Positions 11,397-21,849 of a DNA stretch of 64,000 nucleotides are shown here, in pieces (the first letter of the stretch is position 1; the number at the start of each line of letters is the position of its first letter). The translations under genes were made by a program, and so were the position numbers. The notes under the pieces were generated by a model. It was not told the DNA's origin. It saw only the letters and a list, made by a program, of their open reading frames with translations, and searched no databases. This stretch comes from Euclidia mi (lineage: Eukaryota > Arthropoda > Insecta > Lepidoptera > Erebidae). The stretch is taken from contig OX123182.2 in the NCBI GenBank assembly GCA_944739405.2, positions 21,897,326 through 21,961,325 on the forward strand, given 5' to 3'.

Positions 11397-11983
11397 ATGT
11401 ATGTATGTATGTATTTATATAGCGCCTTCTTCTTTTTTCTCTGCACCATTCAAAGGTAGACTGGGAGATAATGCCCATGGCATTAAGTCCGCCTGTATAC
11501 GCTGCGTATATAAAGTTTTTAAATAAATAAAAAATAAATAAATAACCGACTTTCATTTTCAAATCGTATTCCACACAAACTGAACATGAAACTGGAATTT
11601 AGAATTGCTAAAAGCGATAACAACCACACACAAAAAGATTAATCCTACATTGTACAAAATAGAAAAGTAATCTGACTGCAAGTATTTCCCGAGTGCTTCT
11701 AACGTCGTAATCAAGTTTAGGATCTGTGAATTTTCGTTTTAACTTGCACACGAACAAAATACCGCCCCTTCCGTTGTTTGTGGATTTAGTTATTATTCAG
11801 AATCGAGTTATGTGAGCCTCCTACAGGATTAACCGAGTAGTTTTAATGTGGAAAGGTCGCTTGTTATTAATTGTATTTATTTTTGTCCAGTGTTTTTCAA
11901 GGATTTAAGTCTCAGTAAATATTGTACGTTCGAGTGACGACCTAGTTTGGGATAGAAGACATTTCTTGCCGCTGTATGAGGCA

Positions 11984-13245
11984 ATTTTTAGGGTTCCGTA
12001 TCTCGAAATGAAAAAATGGAACCCTTATAGGATCACTTTGTTGTCCGTCCGTCTATCAAGACCCTTTTTCTCATAAACACGTTGAGGCATCAAACTGAAA
12101 TTTATATCAAATGATCAAATCTATGGTCCCTTGAAGCTGTGAAAAAATCAAACTTCTAAGCCAACGCAATCAAAAGATATAGCCGTTTATGCTGCAAATT
12201 TCCGCAAGTTTCGAAACTCGCAAGGGAATTAAAACCTACAGGGTACTTTCCGTGAACTCAGAATCTTGAAATTTGGTACGAAGCAATGTCTTATGGCACA
12301 AATAATAGAAAAATTGCGAAAACCGTATAATTTTAGTTATATCATATAAAAAAATATTTGTATTAATTTTAAAGTTACTAGCTCTTTCCTTATGAACGCA
12401 TAGAGGTATTAAATTGAAATTAAAATCAAATACTGAAGTCTATAATATCTTTAAGCTGTAACAAAATCAAACTTCTAAGCCAACGCAATCAAAAGAAACA
12501 GCAATTTTACTATATTTTCAAACTCGCAACTATTCGCAAGGGAATCAAAACCTACAGGGTACTTCCCGTGAACACAGAATCTTGAAATTTGGTACGAAGC
12601 AACGTCTTATAGGACAGATAAAGGAAAAATTACGAAATTCGTAAATTTTTTGTTAAATCATATAATAAAAAAAAATTCTAGTTACTAGCCCTTTCCTTAT
12701 AATCGCGTTGAGGTATTAAATTGAAATTCATATCAAATACTCGAGTCTATATGTAACAAAATCAAACTTCCAACGCAATCAAAGAATACAGCTGTTAATG
12801 CACAAATTCTCGCAAATTTTTGAAACTCACAAGGGAATCAAAACCTACAGGGTACTTCCCGTGAGCTTTGAATCATGAAATTTGGTACGAGGCAGCTTCT
12901 TATAGCACAGATTAAGGAAAAATTCCAAAAATGAAAATTTTTAGTTACATGATACAATAAAAACAATTTTAATAATTTAAAGGTACTTCCCCTTTCCTCA
13001 TGAACCCGTAAAGGTATAAAATTGAAATTCATTTGAAATGCTCAAGTCAAAACTAATGGGTGCTTCCAGTCGATCTAGAATCTTGAAATTTGGCAAAAAG
13101 CAAGGTTTTATAGTACATAGGAAAAAATTTGAAAACCTTAAATATTTAGTAACATCACATTTTTTTAAATAATTATATATACATACAGGTTTGTACGGAA
13201 CCCTCGGTGCGCGAGTACGACTCGCACTTGACCGTTTTTTTTTTT
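11984..13245. repeat. 'gttccgtac' repeat with internal tandem array
   Basis: Begins gggttccgtatctcg and ends tacggaaccctcggtgcgcg, cgactcgcacttgaccg and a T run, the same ends as the copy at 2212-2674. The interior holds four tandem units recognisable by cttgaaatttggtacgaagc or close variants near 12265, 12581, 12874 and 13082 (spacings about 316, 293 and 208 bp). Each also carries ctttcctta, aggtattaaattgaaat and acctacagggtac. The last unit is shortened. No coding sequence. Confidence 0.75.
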
Positions 13246-13332
13246 AAAGAAGGTAGCCTGAATAGTAATCTTTACGAACAACTTACTTATGCATACTGAA
13301 TATTATTCATTCATAGATAAAATTACGCATAG

Positions 13333-13545
13333 CAGCGATAGCTAAGTGGAGAGAACGACAGAATGTTACACAGAGTGTCTCTGGTTCGAATCGAAGTGCG
13401 TATTAAATAAAATCGTAAATTATCGCTTGCTAAATTGTGAAGAAAAACATCGTGACTAAACCTGCATGTCTGAAACAATTTTTCACCGTGGTGGAAATAA
13501 AGCCCGTTACCAGCAGTGGGGCAGATTATAAACGTGGCTTTTAGT
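13333..13545 (+). mobile_element. SINE-A, degraded
   Basis: Head cagcgatagctaagtggaga and B-box ggttcgaatcg are followed by shortened body segments (tatcgcttgctaaat, aaaaacatcgtga, cagcagtgggg). Internal deletions relative to 7466-7773. Confidence 0.65.
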
Positions 13546-13730
13546 ACATTATACAAATATTACACAGTTTGTACCGTCATTCAATCAATTAAAACATACG
13601 TAAAATCATATACAAAAGATCTAGTCAAACAATTTGGGATAATGACACCATGCGTATCAATTAATTAATATGGCAACACATGAATTGCTAATGATTCAAC
13701 AATTTTACAGAGTGATCAGGAAAATTATTA

Positions 13731-14105
13731 TAGGCAGCGATAGCCGAGTGGATATACCAACAGACTGCCATGCAGAGGGTATCGGGTTCGAATCCACGGC
13801 GCGCACCAATGACTTTTCGGAGTTAAGTGCGTATTGAATTGTTAATTATCGCTTGTCCCGTGCCTCGAAGAGCACGTTAAGCCGTCGGTCCCAGTTGTCA
13901 TGAAGATCTTTGACAGTCGTTACGGGGCGTCAGTACCTTCTAAATAAACTGACACTAGTCTAAACCATGGAATATCGCTATCCCTTATCGGTTGCGGAGG
14001 TCAGACAGGCAGTCGTTCTGTGGAAAAGCTAATATTCAGCCAAATCCGGTTAGGTTAGTAAGCGGACCCCAGATTGAAACTGGGATAACGCTAAGATAAA
14101 GAGAA
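13731..14105 (+). mobile_element. SINE-B, chimeric SINE with perfect target duplication
   Basis: The first ~125 bp are the tRNA-like head and proximal body of SINE-A (gcagcgatagccgagtgg, ggttcgaatcc, agtgcgtattgaattgttaa). From tcccgtgcctcgaagagcac onward the body is different and ends ggataacgctaagataaagagaa. A 17-bp direct repeat gatcaggaaaattatta flanks it at 13714-13730 and 14106-14122, which fixes both ends and suggests a recent insertion. A minus-strand relative lies at 32020-32327. Confidence 0.88.
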
Positions 14106-14884
14106 GATCAGGAAAATTATTAATAATGCCAACACAGAACACGTTGTTCCATTATTATCTAGATTAATATTATAATCCTCCAGTTAAACATTGAGGATGA
14201 TATTTCTAATTTTAAAATCATGAAATATAGTGTATGTGAGATTTATTTTAACTTTCATATATATCTCTGTAAGCTAGGCTATGTCTAAGCTTTTCTCTGT
14301 CCCTGAATGGGCGGGCAATATTCTTAACTGCACAAAAGCTTAGTTTTCCTATTGAATGACGTAGCTCGCTAGTATTGTGAAATGACAGATTCTACTGCTA
14401 TTACAACTACTACGAAGTGGAGATGGGTAGTTGTGGGTGGCTGGTGTGGGGTTGTTCGTGTGGTTTCCGGAAATGTCCTTTGTTTTGAGTAACCGAAAAT
14501 GCCGTAGTGAGCATTTATGCTCTGATACATCGTTACCATACGAGTATCTATGTGTTTCGAGAAACAAAGGTACAACATACATATCTCGAAAGACAATTTA
14601 ATACTAATCTGAATTTTACTCAAGCCGGGGAGAAAATCTGAAATATCGAATCTACACCATTGAACCAAAGCGCCTTTACCGTTTTAAATTAATTAGGCTC
14701 AATATTTTAGCATCATTGGCGAATAAAATTTTAATCCTGGTAAGGTTTCCGTTGTGAAAGGTAAAAAGTTTGGACCCTCGTCAATTGAATAACTTTTAGG
14801 CCCGGATCTCTGATGTCACGAAGGTACACGGATTAGGCCCCGTAATTGCTCTATAAGTATACTGCGTATGTGTATTTTTTTTTA

Positions 14885-15083
14885 TAGACTCACGCCTGTA
14901 GCCCGGAAGGGGTAGGCAGAGGTGTAATATTACACCCACATTTCGCAATGAATTTTAGGTCCCACGTAATAGGGGGCGAGCCTATTGCCGTACCGGGCAC
15001 TTTACCAGACTCCGTGCTGCTACTGAGAATTTCCTAACGGAAAAACCCAATAACACTTTGCCCGACCCGGGAATCGAACCGAA
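14885..15083 (-). mobile_element. SINE-D, minus-strand copy, truncated head
   Basis: On the minus strand, matches 11200-11396: B-box-like ggttcgattcccgggtcgggc, then gttattgggtttttccgtt, tgcccggtacggcaataggc and gtaggcagag/ccccttccgggct. The A-box part is missing. Confidence 0.65.
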
Positions 15084-15089
15084 TAGGTG

Positions 15090-16104
15090 TAATTAAATAT
15101 ACATAAATAATATTGAATTCTTATCTACCTGGTCGCATCAAAATTTACGCGTTGTACAAATTCTAACTCAAAGTCTCTGTCATCCTCATCATCATTATCA
15201 TCTTATCATTATTCTACAGATCGAAGCCTGCAGAAAATTTGATCCTTGAACTAAAGCGATAAATATCTCTCTCTCTTCTTTATTTCTCTCTCAGCTAGTG
15301 ATCCTACCTCCTTCTGCCTCTGTCAACTAGATGTCTCCATCGGTTGCGTTGCTTTGCCTCATGTAGGTCAGCGCTAATCGAAATGGCCACTATGGTGGCT
15401 TAAAGCGGTCGACGGTGACCAAAAACGGTGGAACGGCTAACTAGCCGCCATATCCTTTAGACTCTCAAACTCTAACTAGATATGACAAAAGATACAGATG
15501 CATCACTTTGCATCCATCTTCTATCTGGGGTCTTAGACATTGTCTAAGACCCAAGTAGACACTTGAATGGGCGTAAAATGAAAAATAACATATGCTACGG
15601 AAAAACAGCTTCTGTATCTAATATGCTACGAAGAATAAAAAGAATATACGAGACCGCTACGAAGCATTGTAGCATTTTTTATACTAGTATGTCTACCCAA
15701 AGATGAGGTTAAAGGTAATGAGTACATATAATATTAATTTTGTGGTTTATATAGACGGTGTAATTTATGCAGGAGCTAAAGATGCACGTACAGTCATAAT
15801 CAATAGTCGTAACTCTGCCACGTGCCTCCAAGTGGCCTGCACATGTTGTGAGGAGACTTGGCTGATACGCTGGGAACTTCAGATTCTACAAAAAGTCAAG
15901 CAGTCTTGGAAAGGTTGCTATTTGTATGAATGACAATCCACCTTATTACCAAGCGTGGACTGAATATAAATCAAAGATTACACCTAGCCTTACTTGTGTA
16001 GAATTGATTATACGAAGACTATAGAGTCATTTTTTAAAACTAATTACCCTTAAATTTGTTGGAACTAGTGTCGCATAAATAACGAATTTCTTCAAAAAGT
16101 TCTT
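15090..16104. other. AT-rich stretch without recognisable gene
   Basis: Contains a pyrimidine-rich ctctctctcttc patch near 15270 and a short open frame at 15703-15933 with no recognisable domain. Nothing else can be supported. Confidence 0.5.
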
Positions 16105-16411
16105 TTTTTTATAGTATTAGGCGGCAAACGAGCAGACGGATTGCCTGATGGTAAGCAATTACCGCCGCCCATGGACACAAGCAACACCACAGGAGTCACA
16201 AATGCGTTGCCGCCCCTTGGGATTAGGAAAAGGGATAGGATGAGAAGTGGGATGAGGGAGAAGGAATAGGGGATAGGGCCTTCGGAACTCTCACTCACCG
16301 AACGAAACGCAACAGCTTAGGTACTGTTATTTTACGTCGATTTTCGTGAGAGGGTAGTACTTCCCCGGTCGAGCCAGCCCATTTATGCTGAAATCAGCAA
16401 GGCTCTACTAC
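16105..16411. mobile_element. SINE-C-type dispersed repeat
   Basis: Starts after a T run with aggcggcaaacgagcagacgg and cctgatggtaagcaattacc, and ends gctgaaatcagcaaggctctactacc. The final 28 bases recur at 9541-9570. No pol III boxes were identified with confidence, so the orientation is left open. Confidence 0.55.
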
Positions 16412-17944
16412 CTTTTCTTTGTTAAATTGACAATCAAGGACTAAACCCAGTATTATATTTCGACCATGTTGTTGTAATAAGGCCCATTGAGTTTAATATC
16501 TATTATTGATCAAATTTAGAATACATAATATGCCATTTTGGAATTAAGGTATGATTTCAATCACGCCTGAGAACATTTATCCACATCAAATTAAAAATAA
16601 ATAAGTAACCTCCTACACAGATCTTCAGAAATTGTAGGCAAGAACAATCTCGATCACGTCAAATATTAAATAAAACAACTGCATCATAATCGAGGCATTC
16701 GTTTAGGAGCTACGGCATCACAGACATGTCAAACTTATAACTTCCTCTTTGAATCGGTGGGTAAAAAGCCAATATTTCTCAAACCTTTCCTAAATAAATA
16801 TTTCTTTCCCACAAAACTTACTTCTCTTACACAAAATATGTTCTTGAGTACAGAAGAGTATTCTAGTGTAACAGTTGGAGGGCCACTTATCGAACACACG
16901 GACCGGTCAGTACGTTTTAAGTACCGCCGCACCACTGAGTAAGCCACAATGGAACTTGGTTTTGCTTCTGCGCTTGGACCGAATTTTACTCGTATACGGT
17001 TTCATCAAAGTATAACTATAAATAAATCTGAATTACATATTTGGTTAAGTAGATTAATTTTTGAAATGAAATTGCGATAATATTAAGAATGCCATTTTAC
17101 AATTGAATCCGAAGTCGGATGATTCTGAATACAACACTGAAAACGTCAGACGTAAAATTACGTAGCTCCGTGATTTTAAAAGTTTTATTAAAGTTTAAAT
17201 CAATATTAAACGTTTTTGTTTTACTAAAGTTGTTATTAATGTGAATAAAAGTGTCAAAGACATTAAGTTTGGTGTTTGAAAAGCATTGAAACCTCGCTGC
17301 CAACAGTTCTTGGCGGACAGATCAACTACCCAGTGTCAACGGTTGGATTTCAAATCATCATCCTGAAACCCGGGGAGTATTTTACTTATTAACTTACACT
17401 CCTCATCACACATTTACTCGGCTCACATAACGTGAGCTTCGTCCATCACACACTGGCACAGTTTCAGTCTCCTTTTGCTTGACAAAAGTGGAAGCAAAAT
17501 CGAGGACTGAACAAATGCCCCATACAAACACCCACTACATTTATCACACTTCACAATTATTATTTTAAGTGTATATGCATTAATTTCCAGTTGATATTTG
17601 TACATAATTAGTACCTAGTATAAATAGCTACAGCCTACAGCTATCTTACCTAGTTTACTTAAGATTGTCCAAGAAACTAAGGTATTATAAGTAATATATC
17701 TAGTAATCAAATTACCTTTCTAGTTCCTTTGTTATTCTTTTTTCTGTTCAATTTTTATAACTATTCTTATTATTTTTTTGTCAACATATCTACATCACTG
17801 TACTTTCTTAAAAAAAAACTGTCTTTTCTTTCAACTTTTTTCTGTGTATTTAAGTTATATTTATATATTAACATCCATTTCCCCATACCCTATAATATTT
17901 TTCAAATAATTCAGCTGCTTTTTTTCTTGTTTTAAGGTAATTTG
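16412..17944. other. AT-rich stretch without recognisable gene
   Basis: Short frames at 16735-16947 and 17423-17605 have no recognisable domain. 17700-17940 is T-rich and borders the LINE that follows, so it may include that element's 5' end. Confidence 0.5.
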
Positions 17945-17954
17945 GGTACAAAAT

Positions 17955-18923
17955 ATGTCTACACACACTATGATGACCCGTAAGGCTTTGGCACAGGAAA
18001 CGGAGCACAAGTTGAAGGTTGCACTACTGGAACTCAAGAAATATAAGGCAGATCATACTCAACTGTTGAAGGAACGAAATGATAATGAAGAGGAAATTAA
18101 ATATGCCAATGACAAAGTCTCCCAACTGAAGGCATAATTGACGGAACTCCACATAGAACATATGGACATTCTGGACCAACGGGACAGACTGCAGGAAGAA
18201 GTCAGATCCTATAGTAGTTGCGATGACACATATGAGGCAACTCAGTCGCATCGTGGAGTTGGAAACAAGTTTGAATGAAGCTTAATCCAAAATAACAACC
18301 TTGGAAGAATCCATTCAGTCACTAAGCAGCGCAGCAAACTAGGACCTGTTCTCTGAAGTCATTGGTGGAAAGGCAAATATTTTTAAATCTATAAAATGTA
18401 ATTGTAACTTTACATATAAAGTGTCAAATGGTAAATTTAGGAAATTGACAAAATGAAATAAATTAGTAAAGCGACTTGAGTTAGGCTATAAGAGGTCAAA
18501 GAAAATGATAGATTTAGTGCAAATGAACCATGATTTAGTTAAAGAGAGTGAGTTATTAGTTTCTAAGCTTAAGGATAGTAATGTAGCCGATTACTATATG
18601 AACAACACACATGTGAGCTGCAAACACAAATCACATCATTAAATGCACAGCTCAACAAATTGATAATAGATCATCAAAGTGAAACACAAGAATATATATT
18701 GAAATATAATGAAATTTCTAGAGTTGGTATAGGTAAATTGAATCTATTATTATATGTATAATAGCACTTGTAGTCATAGTGACCATATTTTATTTTTCGA
18801 CTCTAATATTTTTATTCGTGATTTCTTTTTAACAAAAGATACTATGTATCTCTCTTTTAGATATAGGCGACAACTTGCTAAATTATTAGCATTTAATTTA
18901 CATAGTGAACGGAGTACTACTAG
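17955..18923 (+). pseudogene. LINE ORF1 remnant with coiled coil
   Basis: Starts MSTHTMMTRKALAQETEHKL with strong heptad character (KVALLELKKYK, QLLKERNDNEEEIKY), typical of ORF1 proteins that trimerise through coiled coils to bind LINE RNA. A TAA at 18135-18137 and further stops and frameshifts break it. A later open block from 18754 (FDSNIFIRDFFL, YLSFRYRRQLAKLLAFNL) keeps reading up to the LINE insertion at 18933. It resumes in frame after the second target duplication at 21758 for about 26 codons. Some of the middle cannot be read with confidence. Confidence 0.6.
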
Positions 18924-18932
18924 AGTACTTAG
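18924..18932. repeat. Target-site duplication, left copy (agtacttag)
   Basis: Nine bases agtacttag recur at 21749-21757, directly after the 3' tail of the inserted LINE. The interrupted ORF1 frame reads through when one copy and the insertion are ignored, which supports the assignment. Confidence 0.82.
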
Positions 18933-21748
18933 TCATAGAGTACAGTACAGTACAGTCTTAGTCGTAGAGTATATAGTCATGGGAGATTTCAACACTAACC
19001 TCCTTTCACCTAGTCCCCCTCATCAATCACTTAGAGCCCGCAAACTCCTTCAAGTCATCGAATCATCCAATCTTCTCATACTGGCAATGAATGCCACACA
19101 TCACAATATCGACGGCGATGACACTTGGCTTGATTTCATTATTACTTCCTCTCCTTCCTTAGTATCTTCCTACGGCCAATATCCTGCTCCAGGTTTTTCC
19201 CACCATGACCTCCTATATCTATCCTACGTCCTTAAGGCTCCTAAACCAGTTCCCAAAGTCTTGTATAGGCGCTGCTTTGGTCGTATGGATGTCGATAAGC
19301 TGTCCATGGATGCGGCTAATTTAAACTGGGATCATGTAATGACTGCTGTCGCTATCGATGACAAGGTGCAAGCTTTCAGAGACACCGTCATTGCCCTTTA
19401 TGACGTACATGTAACAGTTCGAAGAATTAAATTGAAGCGTCCCCCAGCTCGTTGGATGACGAGGGGAATACGAATGATGATGAGACGCAGAAATCGCGCT
19501 TTCCGCAACTTAAAAAAAGACCGCACCGATGACAACTGGATCTGCTATAAGACTGCAAGAAATCGGTGTAATCAATTGATACGCAACACCAAACGCCGAT
19601 TTATCCTTAGTAATATAACTTTCTCGTCCCCTGCCAATACCTGGAAGTTCTTGGGGACCTTGGTTATTGGTACGAGTAGACAGCGTAATTTTGATCCTTC
19701 GACGACGCTAAGTTTGGATGATCTTAATCATCATTTCTCCTCTTCAGTATATTTGGATCAGCACACTGAGCGTCGCACTGTAGATTACGTAAATAATCTT
19801 GCCTGCTTAAACATAGACCCTTTTGAATTTTCTCCGGTGACACCTGCGGAGATCAAAAAGATAATCCTATCCATAAAGTCAAATGCTGTTGGCTGTGACA
19901 AAATTAGTCGTAAGATGATCGTCTCAATCTTAGACCATCTGTTGGAACCATTAACCCACATCATTAACTTCTCCCTCACCTCCGGCTCCTTTCCGTCCTT
20001 ATGGCGAAAGGCCTTTATCCTTCCACTGCCTAAAGTAACCAATGCTACCCTCCCAAATAATTTTCGACCCATTTCTATTCTCCCTTACCTTTCTAAAGTC
20101 CTGGAAGCCTGCGTCCACAAGCAATTGTCTAGATTTGTTCAAAGTAATGAGCTACTGAGCCCATACCAATCTGGCTTCAGATCTGGGCATAGCACTGTAT
20201 CCGCCCTGCTTAAGGTGACTGGCGATATGAGAGCGGGAATGGAGGAAACCAAGGTCACAGTGCTGGTCTTGGTGGACTTCACGAACGCTTTTAATACCGT
20301 CAGTCACGGAATCCTTCTATTCATCCTCTCCCATCTAAAGATCTCCCCGGTGGCACTGGATTGGTTTTCTAATTATCTTCATGGACGACAGCAGTCGGTT
20401 CGCCACGGTGAGTCTTCATCTAGTTGGTGTAACCTTCAATCTGGAGTTCCTCAAGGCGGAATACTTTCTCCATTGTTGTTTTCTATCTTTATCAATCTTC
20501 TAACTCAAAACTTTCAGTGTTCGTATCATTTGTATGCCGATGACTTGCAGCTATATGAGCAGGCAGAAATAGATAACATATCTGCTGCTATTGACCGAAT
20601 AAACCTGGACCTTGTCAAATTGAAAAACTGGTCAGATAGCTTTGGTGTCAACGTTAATCTGAACAAATGTTAGGCCATTATTGTAGGGAGTCAACGTATG
20701 GTCCAAAGAATTGATATTTCGGCTCTCCCACCGCTGATATATGACCAGTCATCTATAACATTTAGCCCTGTAGTAAAAGATCTTGGGTCATACATTGATA
20801 ATAATCTCAATTGGCAGGCTCATGTGACCAACGTTAGTCAAAGAGTCACAGGATCCCTGCGCGCTTTATATCGATTAAGGAATTTCCTTCCATGTAACAC
20901 TAAGGTAATGCTTGTGCAGACGTTGATTTTTCCTATCATAGACTATGCTGATGTGTGTTATTTTGACCTGAATGCAGATCTTCTCAATAAATTAGACCGA
21001 CTTCTGAATAACTGCATTCGATTCATTTACAATCTTCGCAAGTATGACCATGTGTCTGCTTATCGCACTGAACTCAACTGGCTACCAATTCGTCAACGCC
21101 GTAGTATGCGTGCTCTCACTACTCTCTTCTCTTTTCTTAACTCTCCAATCCCTCCTTCTTACTTGTCGTCCTATTTAAAGTACTTGTGCTCAAATCACAA
21201 TAGAGATCTTTGCTCCTCTAACAATCGCCTCCTGTTATGTCCTTCCCATTCAACTAACTTCGTAAACTTCTCTTTCTTTATTCAGTCTGTTCTTTTTTGG
21301 AATAACCTTCCTCTTGAGATCAGGATGATTGCTAATCGGCTTTCTTTCAAGAAAAAAGTACGAGAGCTACTTTTACGTAAATTGGCAGAATCTTCAGCAC
21401 AATAAGATAATTTATACAGATAGTTATATTTATATTATTTATATATATGTATATAAATATATATAGTACTTATATATTTTTCGTATATATACCTTTTTAT
21501 ATTAGTTTAAGTGTGTATTATTGGTATTTATATGTTTATTGAAATATTAGGAAGTATATAAATATCATCAAAATATTTAATTAATCTTATAATTGTTACT
21601 ACTAAAGTTCGGAACGCACCTACAACCATCATCTTCTTCTCCTATCATCTCTGCATCACCTTAGGTTGACTGTTAGAGAATGCCTTTGGCATTAAGTCCA
21701 CCAATGTACATATTTTATTTGTGCAAAAAGTAAATAAATAAATATATA
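18933..21748 (+). mobile_element. 5'-truncated LINE (CR1/L2/Kiri-like) inserted in older LINE
   Basis: 2.8-kb insertion bounded by the 9-bp duplication agtacttag. It starts inside the endonuclease region and ends with a 3' UTR (gcctttggcattaagtccacc) and a taaataaataaata tail. The same 3' UTR and C-terminal protein occur on the minus strand at 43293-44265, and a short piece at 8200-8575. Assignment to the Kiri/L2-like part of the CR1 superfamily is from general RT appearance and the AATA-type tail; a tree would be needed. Confidence 0.78.
18978..21405 (+). pseudogene. LINE ORF2, endonuclease C-term plus RT, one in-frame stop
   Basis: The element's coding part begins near MGDFNTNLL (the GDFN motif of APE endonucleases), followed by WLDFI and GFSHHDLLYL, the final SDH-like motif. 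A complete RT follows: NNFRPISILPYLSKVLE, YQSGFRSGHST, LVLVDFTNAFNTVSHGILL, QSGVPQGGILSPLLFSIFIN and the active site YHLYADDLQLYE. The C-terminal domain includes NLNWQAHVTNVSQRVTGSL and LEIRMI. A single TAG at 20671-20673 lies in frame between LNKC and AIIVGS; otherwise the frame is open for about 800 codons. Codons upstream in the same frame (18754-18923) belong to the older host LINE. The element is young but lacks the endonuclease N terminus. Confidence 0.8.
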
Positions 21749-21757
21749 AGTACTTAG
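21749..21757. repeat. Target-site duplication, right copy (agtacttag)
   Basis: Right copy of the 9-bp duplication flanking 18933-21748. Confidence 0.82.
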
Positions 21758-21849
21758 GAATTTGTTAGATAATAGTTATACCAATAGTAGTATTGACACA
21801 TCTATTAGTTTAAACTACTAGATGAGACAACAGATAGGCATTCATGTGT

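Noticed and set aside
15381..15395. CACTATGG as a second Transib end
   Set aside because: Only the octamer matches; the rest of the TIR is absent, so a chance occurrence.
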